A DNA stretch of 64,000 nucleotides. Source: 66-474 sp051954935 (GTDB lineage Bacteria > Pseudomonadota > Gammaproteobacteria > Xanthomonadales > Rhodanobacteraceae). The DNA is taken from positions 1 to 64,000 of the forward strand of contig JBQCHG010000017.1 of NCBI GenBank assembly GCA_051954935.1, written 5' to 3'. The first letter of the stretch is position 1, and every line of letters starts with the position of its first letter. Positions 11,510 through 21,323 of this stretch are shown piece after piece. The notes under the pieces were generated by a model. It was given only the letters and a program-made list of their open reading frames with translations. It made no database searches and was not told where the DNA came from. Made by a program: the position numbers and the translations under genes.

Positions 11510-11935
11510 TCACTGTCCGGACCAGCAGCGGGCGTCGTGCGTGGCCGAATCCTTCACGCCCGCACGATTGAGGGTCAGCGTTCCGCACTGGGTGTCCTTG
11601 GTGGCCTGCAAGCCTCCGGGCGCGGCGGTCAATGTGTAATCCGTGGCGCTGGCGGAAGAGATGCCGAGGGTGTAGTAGCGGCTGTCGGCATTGCTGTCCA
11701 CGTAGGGCGAGTTGTACCCGACGCTGGACAAGGTCGCGGCGTAACTGTTGTTGCTGTAATAGTAACGCTCCTCGCGTCCGGCCAGGTCCATTAACGCGCG
11801 CGTGGCCTTGGTGCGCGTGGCGCGGGTGATGTAGTTCTGGTAGGCAGGAATGGCAATCGCCGCCAGAACAGCGATGATCAGTACCACGATCATCAACTCG
11901 ACCAGGGTAAAACCGCGCTGCCAACGGTTGCTCAC
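11510..11935 (-). CDS. pilE: Type IV pilin, PilE-like
   Basis: 141 residues. The prepilin peptidase site QRGFTLVELMIVVLIIAVLA is followed by AIPAYQNYITRATRTKA, the usual N-terminal helix. A C-terminal disulfide loop is suggested by DTQCGTLTLN and DARCWSG. Start codon GTG, with GGGGA seven bases upstream. In pilV-W-X-Y1-E clusters this gene product is a minor pilin bridging the tip complex and the major pilin, rather than the bulk fibre subunit. Confidence 0.9.
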   Translation of the reverse strand: MSNRWQRGFTLVELMIVVLIIAVLAAIAIPAYQNYITRATRTKATRALMDLAGREERYYYSNNSYAATLSSVGYNSPYVDSNADSRYYTLGISSASATDYTLTAAPGGLQATKDTQCGTLTLNRAGVKDSATHDARCWSGQ

Positions 11936-11947
11936 TGAAGTTCCCCT

Positions 11948-14900
11948 TTATTGATCCAGTGGTTCGCGCCAGGACACTTCACCGCTGGTCACCGGATAGA
12001 TGGACGCGACCTTCTGGCAGATGATCGCGCCGGTCGAGGTCTGCGTGCATGCAGTGACCGCCTTGGAATTGCTCTGGCTGCCGGCGCCGGCGTGCAAGCT
12101 CGGTGCTGAGGGCAGGCCGGGCCCGAGCGACACGCTGGTAATACCCGTCCCATTTGCATTCACCCCCAGCATTGTGGCTGCGGGATTGGCGGTGCCCGTT
12201 TCGAAGTCCTGCGCGTACTCCTGGCCTGTGCCGAGCGCGACGCACGAGCTGATGTCCGGCGTATAGGTGTTGGTGACCAGCACGCCGCCCAGCAGCGCCT
12301 GTGCGCTGATCACGCGCTCTGACGGCTTGCCCGTCGGCGCACTCAGGTCATAGACGAAACCGGCCTTGCCCGCATCGCTTCCGCAGGTGGAGCCCGTTGC
12401 GGGAGGTGTCTGCGGACAACTGAACAGGGCCTGCAGCTCGGTGAAATTCGTGACGTCACTGGGCACCGTGCTCGCACCGCTCGGAGTCGTGCTGCCGCTT
12501 TGCGAATTCACCAATGCTCCCTGCGTAGAGCATGATCCGGCAACCACCTGCACGCAGACGCCGATGTTGGTGATGTCCAACAGATTGGAAGCCGCGATCA
12601 TCGGGGAAGGTGCCGGGCTGGTGGCAAAGTCGGATTGCGGATCGCCCGAAGGCAGCAGGTACGGATCGATCATGCCGAAGATGTACTGCTGACCGTTGGT
12701 CTCCAGGTCGCTGCCGTCCAGGACACGGCCGGTGCCGCCATAGACCATCGGCGCGCCACGGCTGTTGAGGCCCAGCGTGGGGCGCGCCGTGATCGGCGCC
12801 TGCGGGTCGTACATCAGTTGCGCACTCCACTGGGTGGGATCCGAACTGCCGTTCAAGGAGATCTTCCACAACGAACCGCTGTAGTTGCGCGGGGAATCGG
12901 TCCGATCATCGCGTACGCTGCCGAAATATACCGCTTCGGCGTTGCCGTCGAGATTGAAGTCGCTGGCTATCAAGTCGCCGGCAAAGCTGTTCTTGCCGTG
13001 CGCATCCGCGCCGCCATTGGAGAGATCGAATGTGGTCTTGTTGCTGCCGTCACTGTTGACCCCGAGCGTCAGCGGCGTGCTCGGGTTGGTGGGACAGCCT
13101 GTGCCGGTGCCGGCGAAGCAGGCCAGATCGTAGGCGTACACCCGCAACGGCTGCGTCGATGTCACCGCAGTGCCTTGCGGTGCCGCCTGCGTAGGTCCGG
13201 AACCGATGAACATGAAGAATCGTGGCGAACTGGTGCCCTCGCCTTCCACGGCAAACGCGGGTTCGGACGTGGTGTAACTCTGAACCCCCAGGCCAGTGGT
13301 GGTGCTGTCCGCGGAGGTGGAGGCCGGCGAGAGCTCCGCAAGTACGGTGGGTGCCTGCTCCGGATCGGTCACGTCCAATACCACGTACGAGGAGAACGAC
13401 TCTTGGTACTTGCAGTTGTTGGTGCTGGTGCAGGAGCCTGGCTTGTAGGATTTGCTCGGATCGATCGGCACCGGGACCTTGATGTCGCCGCCGCCGAGCC
13501 GGAACGGCACTACCAGGATGGTGCCCCAGCCACCCGGATGCGTGGCGTCGTCGGCGAATATCTTGGCGTCGGTGGCGACCGGCGAGCCGTCCACGTAGAA
13601 CACGTGTTGGCCGGGGTGCGTCGCGGTGCCCGCCTGGTAGGCCGGATCGGTCAGCCAGCGCAGGTGCGGCAGCAGGCTGCCCGGCACATAGGCCCACAGT
13701 TCGCCGCCGAGCGGATGCGCGGTAATTGCGGAATTGGCAGAGCAGCCGCTGGAAGTGCAACTGTTGTTCGGTTGCAGGTACAGCGCGTGCTTTGAGGCGT
13801 CGAAGAAGCCGCCATTGAATGCGTGCAGCATGCCGTCGTTGGCGCCTACATACACCATCTGCCGACGATCGCTGTATTTGGCGCGGAACTTGGCATAGCT
13901 GGTATCGCCGTAGATCAGGTCGTAGTTCTCGGAAGGCGAGGTGATCACCAGCGGCGTCGAATCCACGATATCGCCCAGGCGCATGGTCAACGAGGTCGCG
14001 GTTGTCGGACAGCCCGGGACATCCAAAGCCGCACAATCGGTGGTGATCGTTCGGCTGCGCATGCCGCTGACTTCCACACCGCGCACCCAGTTGACGATGT
14101 TCTGGGCTTCGCTCGAACTACCGTCGGTGTTGAGATAGCCGAAATTGCCGGTGACCGTGCCGCTGCTGTTGGAACCGCAGAACCCGGTGGTGCAGGTGCT
14201 GCTACCGCTCCATACGAAATCGGTCTGCTGGAATTTATTGGTGCTGCTGTTGTAGATGTCGGTGAAGATGTAACGTCCCGAACTGGCGTTGCTCGTGTAG
14301 CTGCGTTGTGAAGCCAGGCCGCTGCCGAACGTGGAGGTCGGACTCGACCACAACTGCGATTCCGCGTTCCAGATCGTCGCGAGGTCGCTCAGCTGATGCA
14401 ACGTGCAGGTAACATTCGAATTGGTGGGGCTGAAAGTGCTCGGGTCGAATGTCGAGGAACCGTTCGGCACGCATTCCTCGAACTCCGGATGGTTGTCGGT
14501 TGCGTCCGTGGTGAACACCACGATCGGATCCACCGTGTAATCGCTGGACAATTGGCAGCCGCTGGAGCAGTCCGTCGGTGCGCCGGCCTTGCCGTTTTCG
14601 CGCAGCAGGCCGTAGCTGTCCACCCACAATGTGTCCAGGGTACCTGCCCAGGAAACGCTCTGCGTTGCATCCTGCGACGAAGTAATGACCGGCAGATAGG
14701 TTGAACGGTAAGCCACGCCGATGCCGTTGACGTGGTTCGCCACGACCGCTGCGGCGGTACCGGAACCGGCACGCAGGACGATGTCGTTGAGCTGGCTCGC
14801 GAGCGCCGTCTGCAACTGGTTGGGATCGCTCACGTAAAAGTAGTTGTCGGGCAATCCGTCCTGTCCGGGCTTTCCGGTGCTGTTGTTCTTCGCGTCCCAG

Positions 14901-17653
14901 TCGGAGGCATCGCCCTGGCTCGGCATCGGGTTGCTCGCGCCTGTGGCGTAGCTGAAGCCGCCGTATTTCGCGGCCAGGAACAACGGATTCGGCAGCAGAA
15001 TCTGCTGGGCGGGGCCGACCGGGAATTTCTGGATCTGCGGGGTGCTCCAGTCGTAAGTAGTCACCGAATTGGTGGAGGTGCCGGTATCACCCGTAGTGCC
15101 GAGCAGGAAGGTGCCGACGGAAGAACCGGTCACACCCGCGACCAACTGGTTCTTGATCTGGGTGTTGCTCTTGCCCAGCTCGGTATAGCCCAGGGCCATG
15201 CTGTACTGATTGGCGTGATAGACCGTTTCGGTCCGGACCAGCACCTGCCCGCTCAATTGCGAGAGATTCTGTTTGATCTGACCGCCGCTGCAGATGTTGC
15301 TGCCTCCGCTCGGCATGGTCACCGGGTCACCGCTGTTCTGCGCCTTGCACATGTAGGCCTGGACGTTCGACAGCGTGCACGCGGAACCCACACAGTAGGT
15401 CAACACCTGCACGGCGGCGATGCCGTAATGCGACCCATAGGGCGAGTCCGACCAGTAAACGGTAAAGCTTCCGTAAGGATTGCCCGAAGAATCCTTGCTC
15501 GGGGTCAGACCATAGGTGATGTTCGTATTCGGATTGGTAATCGCGCCAACCTTCAGGTTCATGAAGCCACAACGGCGCGAGGTGGTGGTGGCCGTACCCG
15601 AGCTCGAAATGGTGCAGTTCGGGATGACCGTGATCTTGTTCAGCCCGTCATTCGTATAGACGTCAAAAGACGGCAGCGGCTCGGAAAGCTGGATCGTGTA
15701 GGTCTTGACGTAATGCGGCGACTTGCCGTCCTTGTTGAGGTCTGGCCGCATGTCATGGGTCCAAGCCCCGTAGGCCAAGCCAGAGAGATAGAAACTTCCC
15801 TCGGTACTGGGCGTCTCGGGGCATATACCGCGCACGAGCCCGAGGTAGGTCACCGTGTCCTGAACGCACTCGTCGGTTGAACTGTCGGTCCCCGAGGAAA
15901 ACACCGTACCCACCGTACCGTCGGTGGAAGAACTGAGCATCCGGCCAAACAGGTACTGGCGGGTACTCGCGCCTCCGGTGCCGAGTTCGTTGAAGCCCAC
16001 GGTATTCGTCGCGTCATAAGCCTGCTGCGGCAGCGCCGGCACGGTGGGCACCTCCGGGCTGTTGCCGTCGAAGCTCGGCTCGCCGGTGGAAAGCACGATT
16101 ATGTTGCACTGCGAGCAGGCGTTGGCGCCGCCGTCGCCCGCGGTCTCGGTATACGGGTCCAGCCATTTCGGGGCCGGCAGGTTCGGAACCAGGTCACCGC
16201 TGTCTCCACTGCCCCCGGTGAGCGCGGCACCACTGCTGGTGTCGCCGCCGCCAAGGGTCAGGCCACTGGTGAAGGTACTCGTCGGTGCCAGCACGCTGGT
16301 CCCGTTGAAATGCTGGATGTAGCGCAGCGCTTCGGCATACATGCCGGCCAAAGGATTGCCCCATTCGCTGCAGGCCTGTGCGTTGCTGCCGGAGACCAGC
16401 CCGGGATCCTTCAGGTAGGGAACGCTCTGTGCGGTTGAATTGGCTTGGCGGTTTTGAGTACCGAAGCTTGAACAATCGGAGTAGGTCTGGTCGTTGTTGC
16501 CCGTCGGCGCCCAACCGTACACGCGGAAATTGTCGAGCGTGCTGACGATGCCGGCCATGGCCGGGGTGCTGTTCTCGATATAGCAGAATTGCCCGGTCTT
16601 CTGGTCTATTTCGTTGCGCGCATCCGCGCAGGTACCGTCGCCATTGCCTTCAATCAGACCGATATTCCGGCGCAGCACGCCGCCTGCACGGGGATTTCGC
16701 CAACTGCCGGTCATCAGGCCGAAGCGGATCGCGGTGGCGAATTGCTGTAGCAGACCTTCCGGCTTGTAGTGAGTGACGCCGCTGTTGTCTATGTGCGACT
16801 TGCAGAACGACTCCATCACTGGCGCGGTCGTGCTGCAGACTTGGACCTTGACGACGTAGTCGGTACTGCTGGATGGAAACTCGGTGCCCTTGGAGGGATC
16901 GTTCGCATTGACCGTGTCGCCGCTCCATTGGCACTGGGTGTAATTGGAAGCCGCCCAGCTGGCCCAGGTGCCGCTCGCAACGCGCATCAAGGGCGGGCTG
17001 GTGCTGTCCGTCTGCGAGGTCGTCCCGGCGGCACCGATTGTGGCGTTGCAATAGCTGTAGGTACCACTGTTCGGGGTGAACGAGCCATTGTCGGTGTAAA
17101 TCTTGACCCAGGCGTGTCCGTCATTCGGGATATAGGCTCGCTGCAGCACCGTAGTGTCGCCGGTGTCCACCGCACGCCGACCGCCGTACAGGACGTAGCG
17201 CTCCTCATCAATCCGCGACATCGTCACCCAGTTGAGGAAATTGCCGCTCCATTGGCTGCTGCACGTATGGCCATTGATGCCTGCGCCTTGCGCCGCCGCA
17301 ATGAACTGGCCCGAGTTGTATGAGTAGCAAAGTTTCGGATCGAAATAGCCCGCGTAATTGAACGTATCCGTGTAGGTGGTGTTCAACACCCCATCGCCGT
17401 CCAGGTCGCTGTAATCGGAGAACGCGCGGAAGAACAGCTTGTCGTCGCGCGAGAGCAGCAGCATCGCCAGCGGCTGCTGGATGCTGACGTTCTGCACCGG
17501 GAACAGGTTGTAATTTGCTTCCGTGGTCGCGGAGGTGAGCGTGGCTCGCGCGACCAGCGTCACGACCAGCGGCGCGACCAGGGCCATCCATACGCCTGCC
17601 AGCAGGAACTGTTTCGTGCCGGGTCTGCGTATTTTGAAGCTGCCGATGGACAT
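11948..17653 (-). CDS. pilY1: PilY1-type pilus tip adhesin / assembly protein
   Basis: 1,901 residues, larger than the P. aeruginosa protein (about 1,160). An N-terminal hydrophobic segment (residues about 14-40) serves for export. Near residues 83-91 is an EF-hand-like loop with Asp83, Asp85, Asp87 and Asn91 (DLDGDGVLN). The C-terminal third is the PilY1 beta-propeller, with YVGANDGMLHAFNGG and a calcium-loop candidate SDFNLDGNAEAVYFG around residue 1565. Cysteines are frequent in the middle part. PilY1 caps type IV pili with the minor pilins and mediates attachment and mechanosensing. No clear MIDAS motif of a vWA domain was found by eye. Confidence 0.92.
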   Translation of the reverse strand: MSIGSFKIRRPGTKQFLLAGVWMALVAPLVVTLVARATLTSATTEANYNLFPVQNVSIQQPLAMLLLSRDDKLFFRAFSDYSDLDGDGVLNTTYTDTFNYAGYFDPKLCYSYNSGQFIAAAQGAGINGHTCSSQWSGNFLNWVTMSRIDEERYVLYGGRRAVDTGDTTVLQRAYIPNDGHAWVKIYTDNGSFTPNSGTYSYCNATIGAAGTTSQTDSTSPPLMRVASGTWASWAASNYTQCQWSGDTVNANDPSKGTEFPSSSTDYVVKVQVCSTTAPVMESFCKSHIDNSGVTHYKPEGLLQQFATAIRFGLMTGSWRNPRAGGVLRRNIGLIEGNGDGTCADARNEIDQKTGQFCYIENSTPAMAGIVSTLDNFRVYGWAPTGNNDQTYSDCSSFGTQNRQANSTAQSVPYLKDPGLVSGSNAQACSEWGNPLAGMYAEALRYIQHFNGTSVLAPTSTFTSGLTLGGGDTSSGAALTGGSGDSGDLVPNLPAPKWLDPYTETAGDGGANACSQCNIIVLSTGEPSFDGNSPEVPTVPALPQQAYDATNTVGFNELGTGGASTRQYLFGRMLSSSTDGTVGTVFSSGTDSSTDECVQDTVTYLGLVRGICPETPSTEGSFYLSGLAYGAWTHDMRPDLNKDGKSPHYVKTYTIQLSEPLPSFDVYTNDGLNKITVIPNCTISSSGTATTTSRRCGFMNLKVGAITNPNTNITYGLTPSKDSSGNPYGSFTVYWSDSPYGSHYGIAAVQVLTYCVGSACTLSNVQAYMCKAQNSGDPVTMPSGGSNICSGGQIKQNLSQLSGQVLVRTETVYHANQYSMALGYTELGKSNTQIKNQLVAGVTGSSVGTFLLGTTGDTGTSTNSVTTYDWSTPQIQKFPVGPAQQILLPNPLFLAAKYGGFSYATGASNPMPSQGDASDWDAKNNSTGKPGQDGLPDNYFYVSDPNQLQTALASQLNDIVLRAGSGTAAAVVANHVNGIGVAYRSTYLPVITSSQDATQSVSWAGTLDTLWVDSYGLLRENGKAGAPTDCSSGCQLSSDYTVDPIVVFTTDATDNHPEFEECVPNGSSTFDPSTFSPTNSNVTCTLHQLSDLATIWNAESQLWSSPTSTFGSGLASQRSYTSNASSGRYIFTDIYNSSTNKFQQTDFVWSGSSTCTTGFCGSNSSGTVTGNFGYLNTDGSSSEAQNIVNWVRGVEVSGMRSRTITTDCAALDVPGCPTTATSLTMRLGDIVDSTPLVITSPSENYDLIYGDTSYAKFRAKYSDRRQMVYVGANDGMLHAFNGGFFDASKHALYLQPNNSCTSSGCSANSAITAHPLGGELWAYVPGSLLPHLRWLTDPAYQAGTATHPGQHVFYVDGSPVATDAKIFADDATHPGGWGTILVVPFRLGGGDIKVPVPIDPSKSYKPGSCTSTNNCKYQESFSSYVVLDVTDPEQAPTVLAELSPASTSADSTTTGLGVQSYTTSEPAFAVEGEGTSSPRFFMFIGSGPTQAAPQGTAVTSTQPLRVYAYDLACFAGTGTGCPTNPSTPLTLGVNSDGSNKTTFDLSNGGADAHGKNSFAGDLIASDFNLDGNAEAVYFGSVRDDRTDSPRNYSGSLWKISLNGSSDPTQWSAQLMYDPQAPITARPTLGLNSRGAPMVYGGTGRVLDGSDLETNGQQYIFGMIDPYLLPSGDPQSDFATSPAPSPMIAASNLLDITNIGVCVQVVAGSCSTQGALVNSQSGSTTPSGASTVPSDVTNFTELQALFSCPQTPPATGSTCGSDAGKAGFVYDLSAPTGKPSERVISAQALLGGVLVTNTYTPDISSCVALGTGQEYAQDFETGTANPAATMLGVNANGTGITSVSLGPGLPSAPSLHAGAGSQSNSKAVTACTQTSTGAIICQKVASIYPVTSGEVSWREPLDQ

Positions 17654-17680
17654 GGCGATTCTCGATCTGTGGGGACGCGG

Positions 17681-18394
17681 TCAGCGCGTGACCGTGCGGT
17701 ACTGGGCAATCGTGACGGCGCGGCCGTTGCTGCCATCGCTGGGCGAAAGGCCTATCGCCTGCACTTCGAAGAACTTGGCGAACCCTCCGGCGGCGGTGGA
17801 GACGCCGAGCCCGCGATAACCGGCCGCCTGCGCGGTACCGGAACCCTGGTTGGGCACGATGCCGTCCGGCACCAGGGAAATGCTCGCCGCGATCTTGCCG
17901 ATGCCGTTGGGGTTGGCCTGAGTGAGGGTGAAGTCGGTGACCCATGTGCTCGGGTTGTAAGGTTCCTCACCCGGGTCGAGCGGCCCGGTGATCTGCTTGA
18001 ATGGCGTCGTCGCGCCCGCGATAGCAGTTTTGAACGTGCTCACCAGCGGGCAATTGGCGGTGGTCACCGGCAAGGTCGCGTTCGGACAAACGGAGCTCCA
18101 GTCGAACTGGCTGTCCGGCGCCGTGCCGCCCCAACTGACCGGCCAGCCGCCGGTCAGCAGGTTGGCTTCCAGGAACGGTCCTAGGGCGCCGCGCATCGAA
18201 TCCGACATCTGGAACGCCTCTTCATGGCGCGCGACGTTCGTGGCCATGCGCATCTCCAGGAAGGTGCTCTGCATGGCGATCACCGCCACCAGCGACAACA
18301 CGACCAGGAACACCAGTCCGACGAACAGCGCCATGCCGCGCTGCCGCGACAGCGCGGGGACGCGTTGAAAACGCCTGATCAAGATGGCCTGCAT
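17681..18394 (-). CDS. pilX: Type IV pilus minor pilin PilX
   Basis: 237 residues. After a short basic leader comes RQRGMALFVGLVFLVVLSLV, the atypical PilX prepilin segment in which MALF replaces FTLVE and the +5 glutamate is absent. It continues AVIAMQSTFLEMRMATNVARHEEAF, the family signature. The start is the ATG that keeps the leader short; it lies 2 bp after the pilW stop. Its place between pilW and pilY1 supports the name. Confidence 0.88.
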   Translation of the reverse strand: MQAILIRRFQRVPALSRQRGMALFVGLVFLVVLSLVAVIAMQSTFLEMRMATNVARHEEAFQMSDSMRGALGPFLEANLLTGGWPVSWGGTAPDSQFDWSSVCPNATLPVTTANCPLVSTFKTAIAGATTPFKQITGPLDPGEEPYNPSTWVTDFTLTQANPNGIGKIAASISLVPDGIVPNQGSGTAQAAGYRGLGVSTAAGGFAKFFEVQAIGLSPSDGSNGRAVTIAQYRTVTR

Positions 18395-18396
18395 GG

Positions 18397-19548
18397 TCAG
18401 ATCTGCCTGATGGGGTTGCGCAACTGCACCACGGCGGTCATCTGGATCCGGGTGTATTGCTGGGGTTTGTCGCCGAGCGAGCTGCTGGTACTGAAGCCGG
18501 TGCATCCCGATACCACCGAGACGGTGCCGTCGCTGGCCACCTTGTATTCGCAATCACCGGAAAGCCGCAACGGATAGTTGACCTGCGTGACATCGGTGGT
18601 CTGGCTGTCGAACGGGTGCGGCACGCGGGTGTCGCGTGTCGCCGAACGCAGCACGTAACCGATGCGCACCGAGATCACGTTCGCCCAGTCACCCTTCGTC
18701 GTGGCGGTGGTGGCGTCCTCATACCGAATCGGCACCGGGCTGGTTCCGTTGGGATCTCGGATGCCGTATTCGAACTGCAACTGCTCGACGCCTTCGACCA
18801 CCGGCTCGGTGATCAGGTTGCCGGAAGAATCCAGCCGCATGCGCATCAGGGTGGGAATCGGATTCCCGCCGTCGGAACTCGCGCTGCACTTGCCGCTGGA
18901 ATCGGCATTGCTGCAAGGCCGCAGGTAATACGCCTCCAACGCGTAAGGGTAGATGTAGGAGCCCTCCTGGGGCGCCGCTCCGTTCACGTACGGATACGCC
19001 TGGATGTAATTGCCGGAGAACAGTTGCGCCGACATGCCGGCGCGGGTTTCGAGATAAATCTGCTTGGCATTCAAGGTCGGCGCCGTGGCCGCCGACCATG
19101 GCACCGCGTCCGGACCCGCATAGCGCACCACCAGCACGTCGGTGCCACTGACGTAAGCCGGGACGCAATCGCTGCCGACCGGAAAGCCGGTCTTGCCGTC
19201 GTAGCCGTATACCGGACTGCCGACGGCCAGTACCCAGGCCTGCGTGCAACTCGAGGTCGTCTGGCCAACCGCGGGCGAACCGCTGATCACATTCGGCTTG
19301 ACGGCGCCCCAGAAACTGGCCTGGCGCAACGACCAGCCGATGCGATCCATCGCGAACCGCATGTTCTGCTGGTTGTAATTGTCGGCTTCCTGCAGGTGGT
19401 AGGCCTGACGGTTGGCCATCAGCACGTTGATCAGCCCGGCCACCACTAGCGCACCGAGCAGCAGCGCGATCATCATCTCGATCAGCGAGAAACCCGTCCT
19501 GCGCGCGTGCGCGACCGGGTGAGCGGAACGCGGAAGCATGCTGTTCAT
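18397..19548 (-). CDS. pilW: Type IV pilus minor pilin PilW
   Basis: 383 residues. The prepilin site RRTGFSLIEMMIALLLGALV carries the +5 glutamate. The family continuation is LMANRQAYHLQEADNYNQQN and MRFAMDRIGWSLRQASFWG. The C-terminal part has the type IV pilin-like ISVRIGYVLRS strand and two cysteines. The start codon overlaps the pilV stop in ATGA. Confidence 0.9.
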   Translation of the reverse strand: MNSMLPRSAHPVAHARRTGFSLIEMMIALLLGALVVAGLINVLMANRQAYHLQEADNYNQQNMRFAMDRIGWSLRQASFWGAVKPNVISGSPAVGQTTSSCTQAWVLAVGSPVYGYDGKTGFPVGSDCVPAYVSGTDVLVVRYAGPDAVPWSAATAPTLNAKQIYLETRAGMSAQLFSGNYIQAYPYVNGAAPQEGSYIYPYALEAYYLRPCSNADSSGKCSASSDGGNPIPTLMRMRLDSSGNLITEPVVEGVEQLQFEYGIRDPNGTSPVPIRYEDATTATTKGDWANVISVRIGYVLRSATRDTRVPHPFDSQTTDVTQVNYPLRLSGDCEYKVASDGTVSVVSGCTGFSTSSSLGDKPQQYTRIQMTAVVQLRNPIRQI

Positions 19549-20081
19549 CCGCCGGCCCTCGGCACGTATACGAAACTGTCGGATTCGCTGCTGTTGCTGT
19601 TGGTGGTGCTGGTGTTGCTGTCGAGGACGCCCAGGCCGCTCCACTGGACAGTGATGGTGTAAGTGCCGTCGGGATTGCCGCTCGAGTCCTTGTTTTGCAC
19701 GACCTGCCCCATCGGCGCGGTGCTCGCCGAAGCCGGCATCGCCGCAGACATCTGGGTCAGCCAGGCATTGATGTCATTGGCCGCGACCTGCGCGGGCGTG
19801 CAGGTGGTGGAGGAACAATCGGTATAGGTCGGCTTGGTGCTGGCGCCGGTAAAGACGTAATCGCCGTCGGACACGCCTTGCGGATTGGCCTGCATGCGGT
19901 CGGCCAGGCTGCGGGCCAGCAGTACCGCCGCGCTGCGTGCGCCGGAATCCTTGGTGAAGGTGGCGCCCTTCAATTGCATCAGCGCCAGGCCGAGCAGGCC
20001 GAGGCTGAAGATCACGACCGCGACCAGCACCTCGATCATGGACACGCCGCGCGCACCCCGCGGCGAAGCGAAACGGATCAT
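19545..20081 (-). CDS. pilV: Type IV pilus minor pilin PilV
   Basis: 178 residues. The prepilin site ARGVSMIEVLVAVVIFSLGL has Glu at +5, and the family-typical LLGLALMQLKGATF follows. The C-terminus carries a Ser/Thr/Asn-rich stretch (NTSTTNSNSSESDS) before FVYVPRAGG. The start chosen is the ATG with GGGGAG upstream; an ATG eight codons earlier is possible. First gene of the minor-pilin operon, 121 bp downstream of tRNA-Thr on the same strand. Confidence 0.88.
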   Translation of the reverse strand: MIRFASPRGARGVSMIEVLVAVVIFSLGLLGLALMQLKGATFTKDSGARSAAVLLARSLADRMQANPQGVSDGDYVFTGASTKPTYTDCSSTTCTPAQVAANDINAWLTQMSAAMPASASTAPMGQVVQNKDSSGNPDGTYTITVQWSGLGVLDSNTSTTNSNSSESDSFVYVPRAGG

Positions 20082-20202
20082 TGGCTTTGGCTCCCCAGCA
20101 CGCATGCCCCACCCCAATTGCGCGGCTTGAAGCATGGCCGCAGCCGGCCCGGCTGCCAACAACCGGGCGACGAGTGGTCGGGAGTAGCCGACGAGCGGCG
20201 GA

Positions 20203-20278
<76 letters not shown>

Positions 20279-20293
20279 ACGGTCGAACGGGAA

Positions 20294-20322
20294 AGTTTAG
20301 AGGCCGCGCGCGACGCACGCAA
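20294..20322 (-). promoter_or_regulatory. Sigma-70 promoter for tRNA-Thr
   Basis: On the minus strand TTGCGT, a 17-bp spacer, then TAAACT. Transcription would start a few bases before the tRNA 5' end and may read on into pilV. Confidence 0.7.
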
Positions 20323-20341
20323 CGTGGCGGCCAAGATCTGC

Positions 20342-20364
20342 GTCGCGCGCAGGCGCGCTCCTAC
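20342..20364 (-). repeat. REP-like palindrome overlapping the ispH stop codon
   Basis: A 23-bp sequence identical to one at 26029-26051. On the minus strand it starts with the head GTAGGAG, followed by a GCGCGCCTGCGCGC palindrome, the form of GTAG-headed REP elements. The TAG in its head is the ispH stop codon. Confidence 0.8.
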
Positions 20365-21323
20365 GATGGGCGCCGCTCGTTCTCGCGCAGCTCCTTCGGC
20401 AGCGCGAAGGTAACGTCCTCCGGCTCGCCGTGCAGTTCGCGCACGGAGGTCGCGCCCAGCTCGCGCAAGTGGGCGATCACCTCGCGGACCAGTTGCTCGG
20501 GTGCGGAGGCGCCGGCTGTGACGCCGATCTTCTCCACACCATGCAGCCAGCCCGCATCAACGCTTTCGGGCCCGTCGATCAGGAACGCACGCACGCCCTG
20601 CTTTTCGGCAAGTTCGCGCAAGCGGTTGGAATTGGAGCTGTTGCGCGAGCCGACGACCAGTACCAGGTCCGACTCGTTGGCCAGCTCGCGCACGGCGTCC
20701 TGGCGGTTCTGGGTGGCGTAGCAGATGTCGTCCTTGCGCGGGCCTTCGATCTGCGGAAATTTTTCCCGAAGCGCAGCAATGATCGCCTTCGTATCGTCCA
20801 CCGAAAGCGTGGTCTGGGTGACGTAGGCGACCTTGTCGGGTCGCGCAACCTCCAGCGCCGCGACATCTTCCAGCGTTTCGACCAGATGGATCGCGCCCTC
20901 GTTGCACGCATCCCACTGGCCCATCGTGCCTTCCACTTCCGGATGGCCGGCATGGCCGATCAGTACCACGTCGCGGCCCTGCCGGCCGTGGCGCGCGACT
21001 TCCATGTGCACCTTGGTCACCAGCGGGCAAGTCGCGTCGAATACTTTCAATCCGCGCAGCACCGCTTCCTCGCGTACCGCCTGCGATACGCCGTGCGCGC
21101 TGAAGATCACGGTGGCACCGTCGGGCACCTCGGAGAGTTCGTCCACGAACACCGCGCCCTTGCGCTTCAGGCTTTCCACGACGTAACGATTGTGCACCAC
21201 TTCGTGGCGCACATGGATCGGCGCGCCGTAGCTCTCCAGCGCACGCTCGACGATCGCGATGGCGCGGTCGACGCCGGCGCAGAAGCCGCGCGGATTGGCG
21301 AGAATGATTTCCATCAGCGACAT
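20361..21323 (-). CDS. ispH: 4-hydroxy-3-methylbut-2-enyl diphosphate reductase
   Basis: 320 residues. The last enzyme of the MEP isoprenoid pathway, a 4Fe-4S protein making IPP and DMAPP from HMBPP. Cluster cysteines lie in NPRGFCAGVDRA, FDATCPLVTKVH and DDICYATQNRQ. HVRHEVVHN, SAHGVS and IGHAGHPEVEGTMGQ supply the substrate-binding residues, with the catalytic glutamate in EVEGT. SRNSSNSNRL is the SxN diphosphate loop. The start overlaps the lspA stop (TAATG). The stop codon is provided by a REP element. Confidence 0.97.
   Translation of the reverse strand: MSLMEIILANPRGFCAGVDRAIAIVERALESYGAPIHVRHEVVHNRYVVESLKRKGAVFVDELSEVPDGATVIFSAHGVSQAVREEAVLRGLKVFDATCPLVTKVHMEVARHGRQGRDVVLIGHAGHPEVEGTMGQWDACNEGAIHLVETLEDVAALEVARPDKVAYVTQTTLSVDDTKAIIAALREKFPQIEGPRKDDICYATQNRQDAVRELANESDLVLVVGSRNSSNSNRLRELAEKQGVRAFLIDGPESVDAGWLHGVEKIGVTAGASAPEQLVREVIAHLRELGATSVRELHGEPEDVTFALPKELRENERRPS

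Noticed and set aside
11948..17653. A vWA/MIDAS domain in PilY1
   Set aside because: I could not find a DxSxS motif in the expected N-terminal region, so no vWA claim is made.
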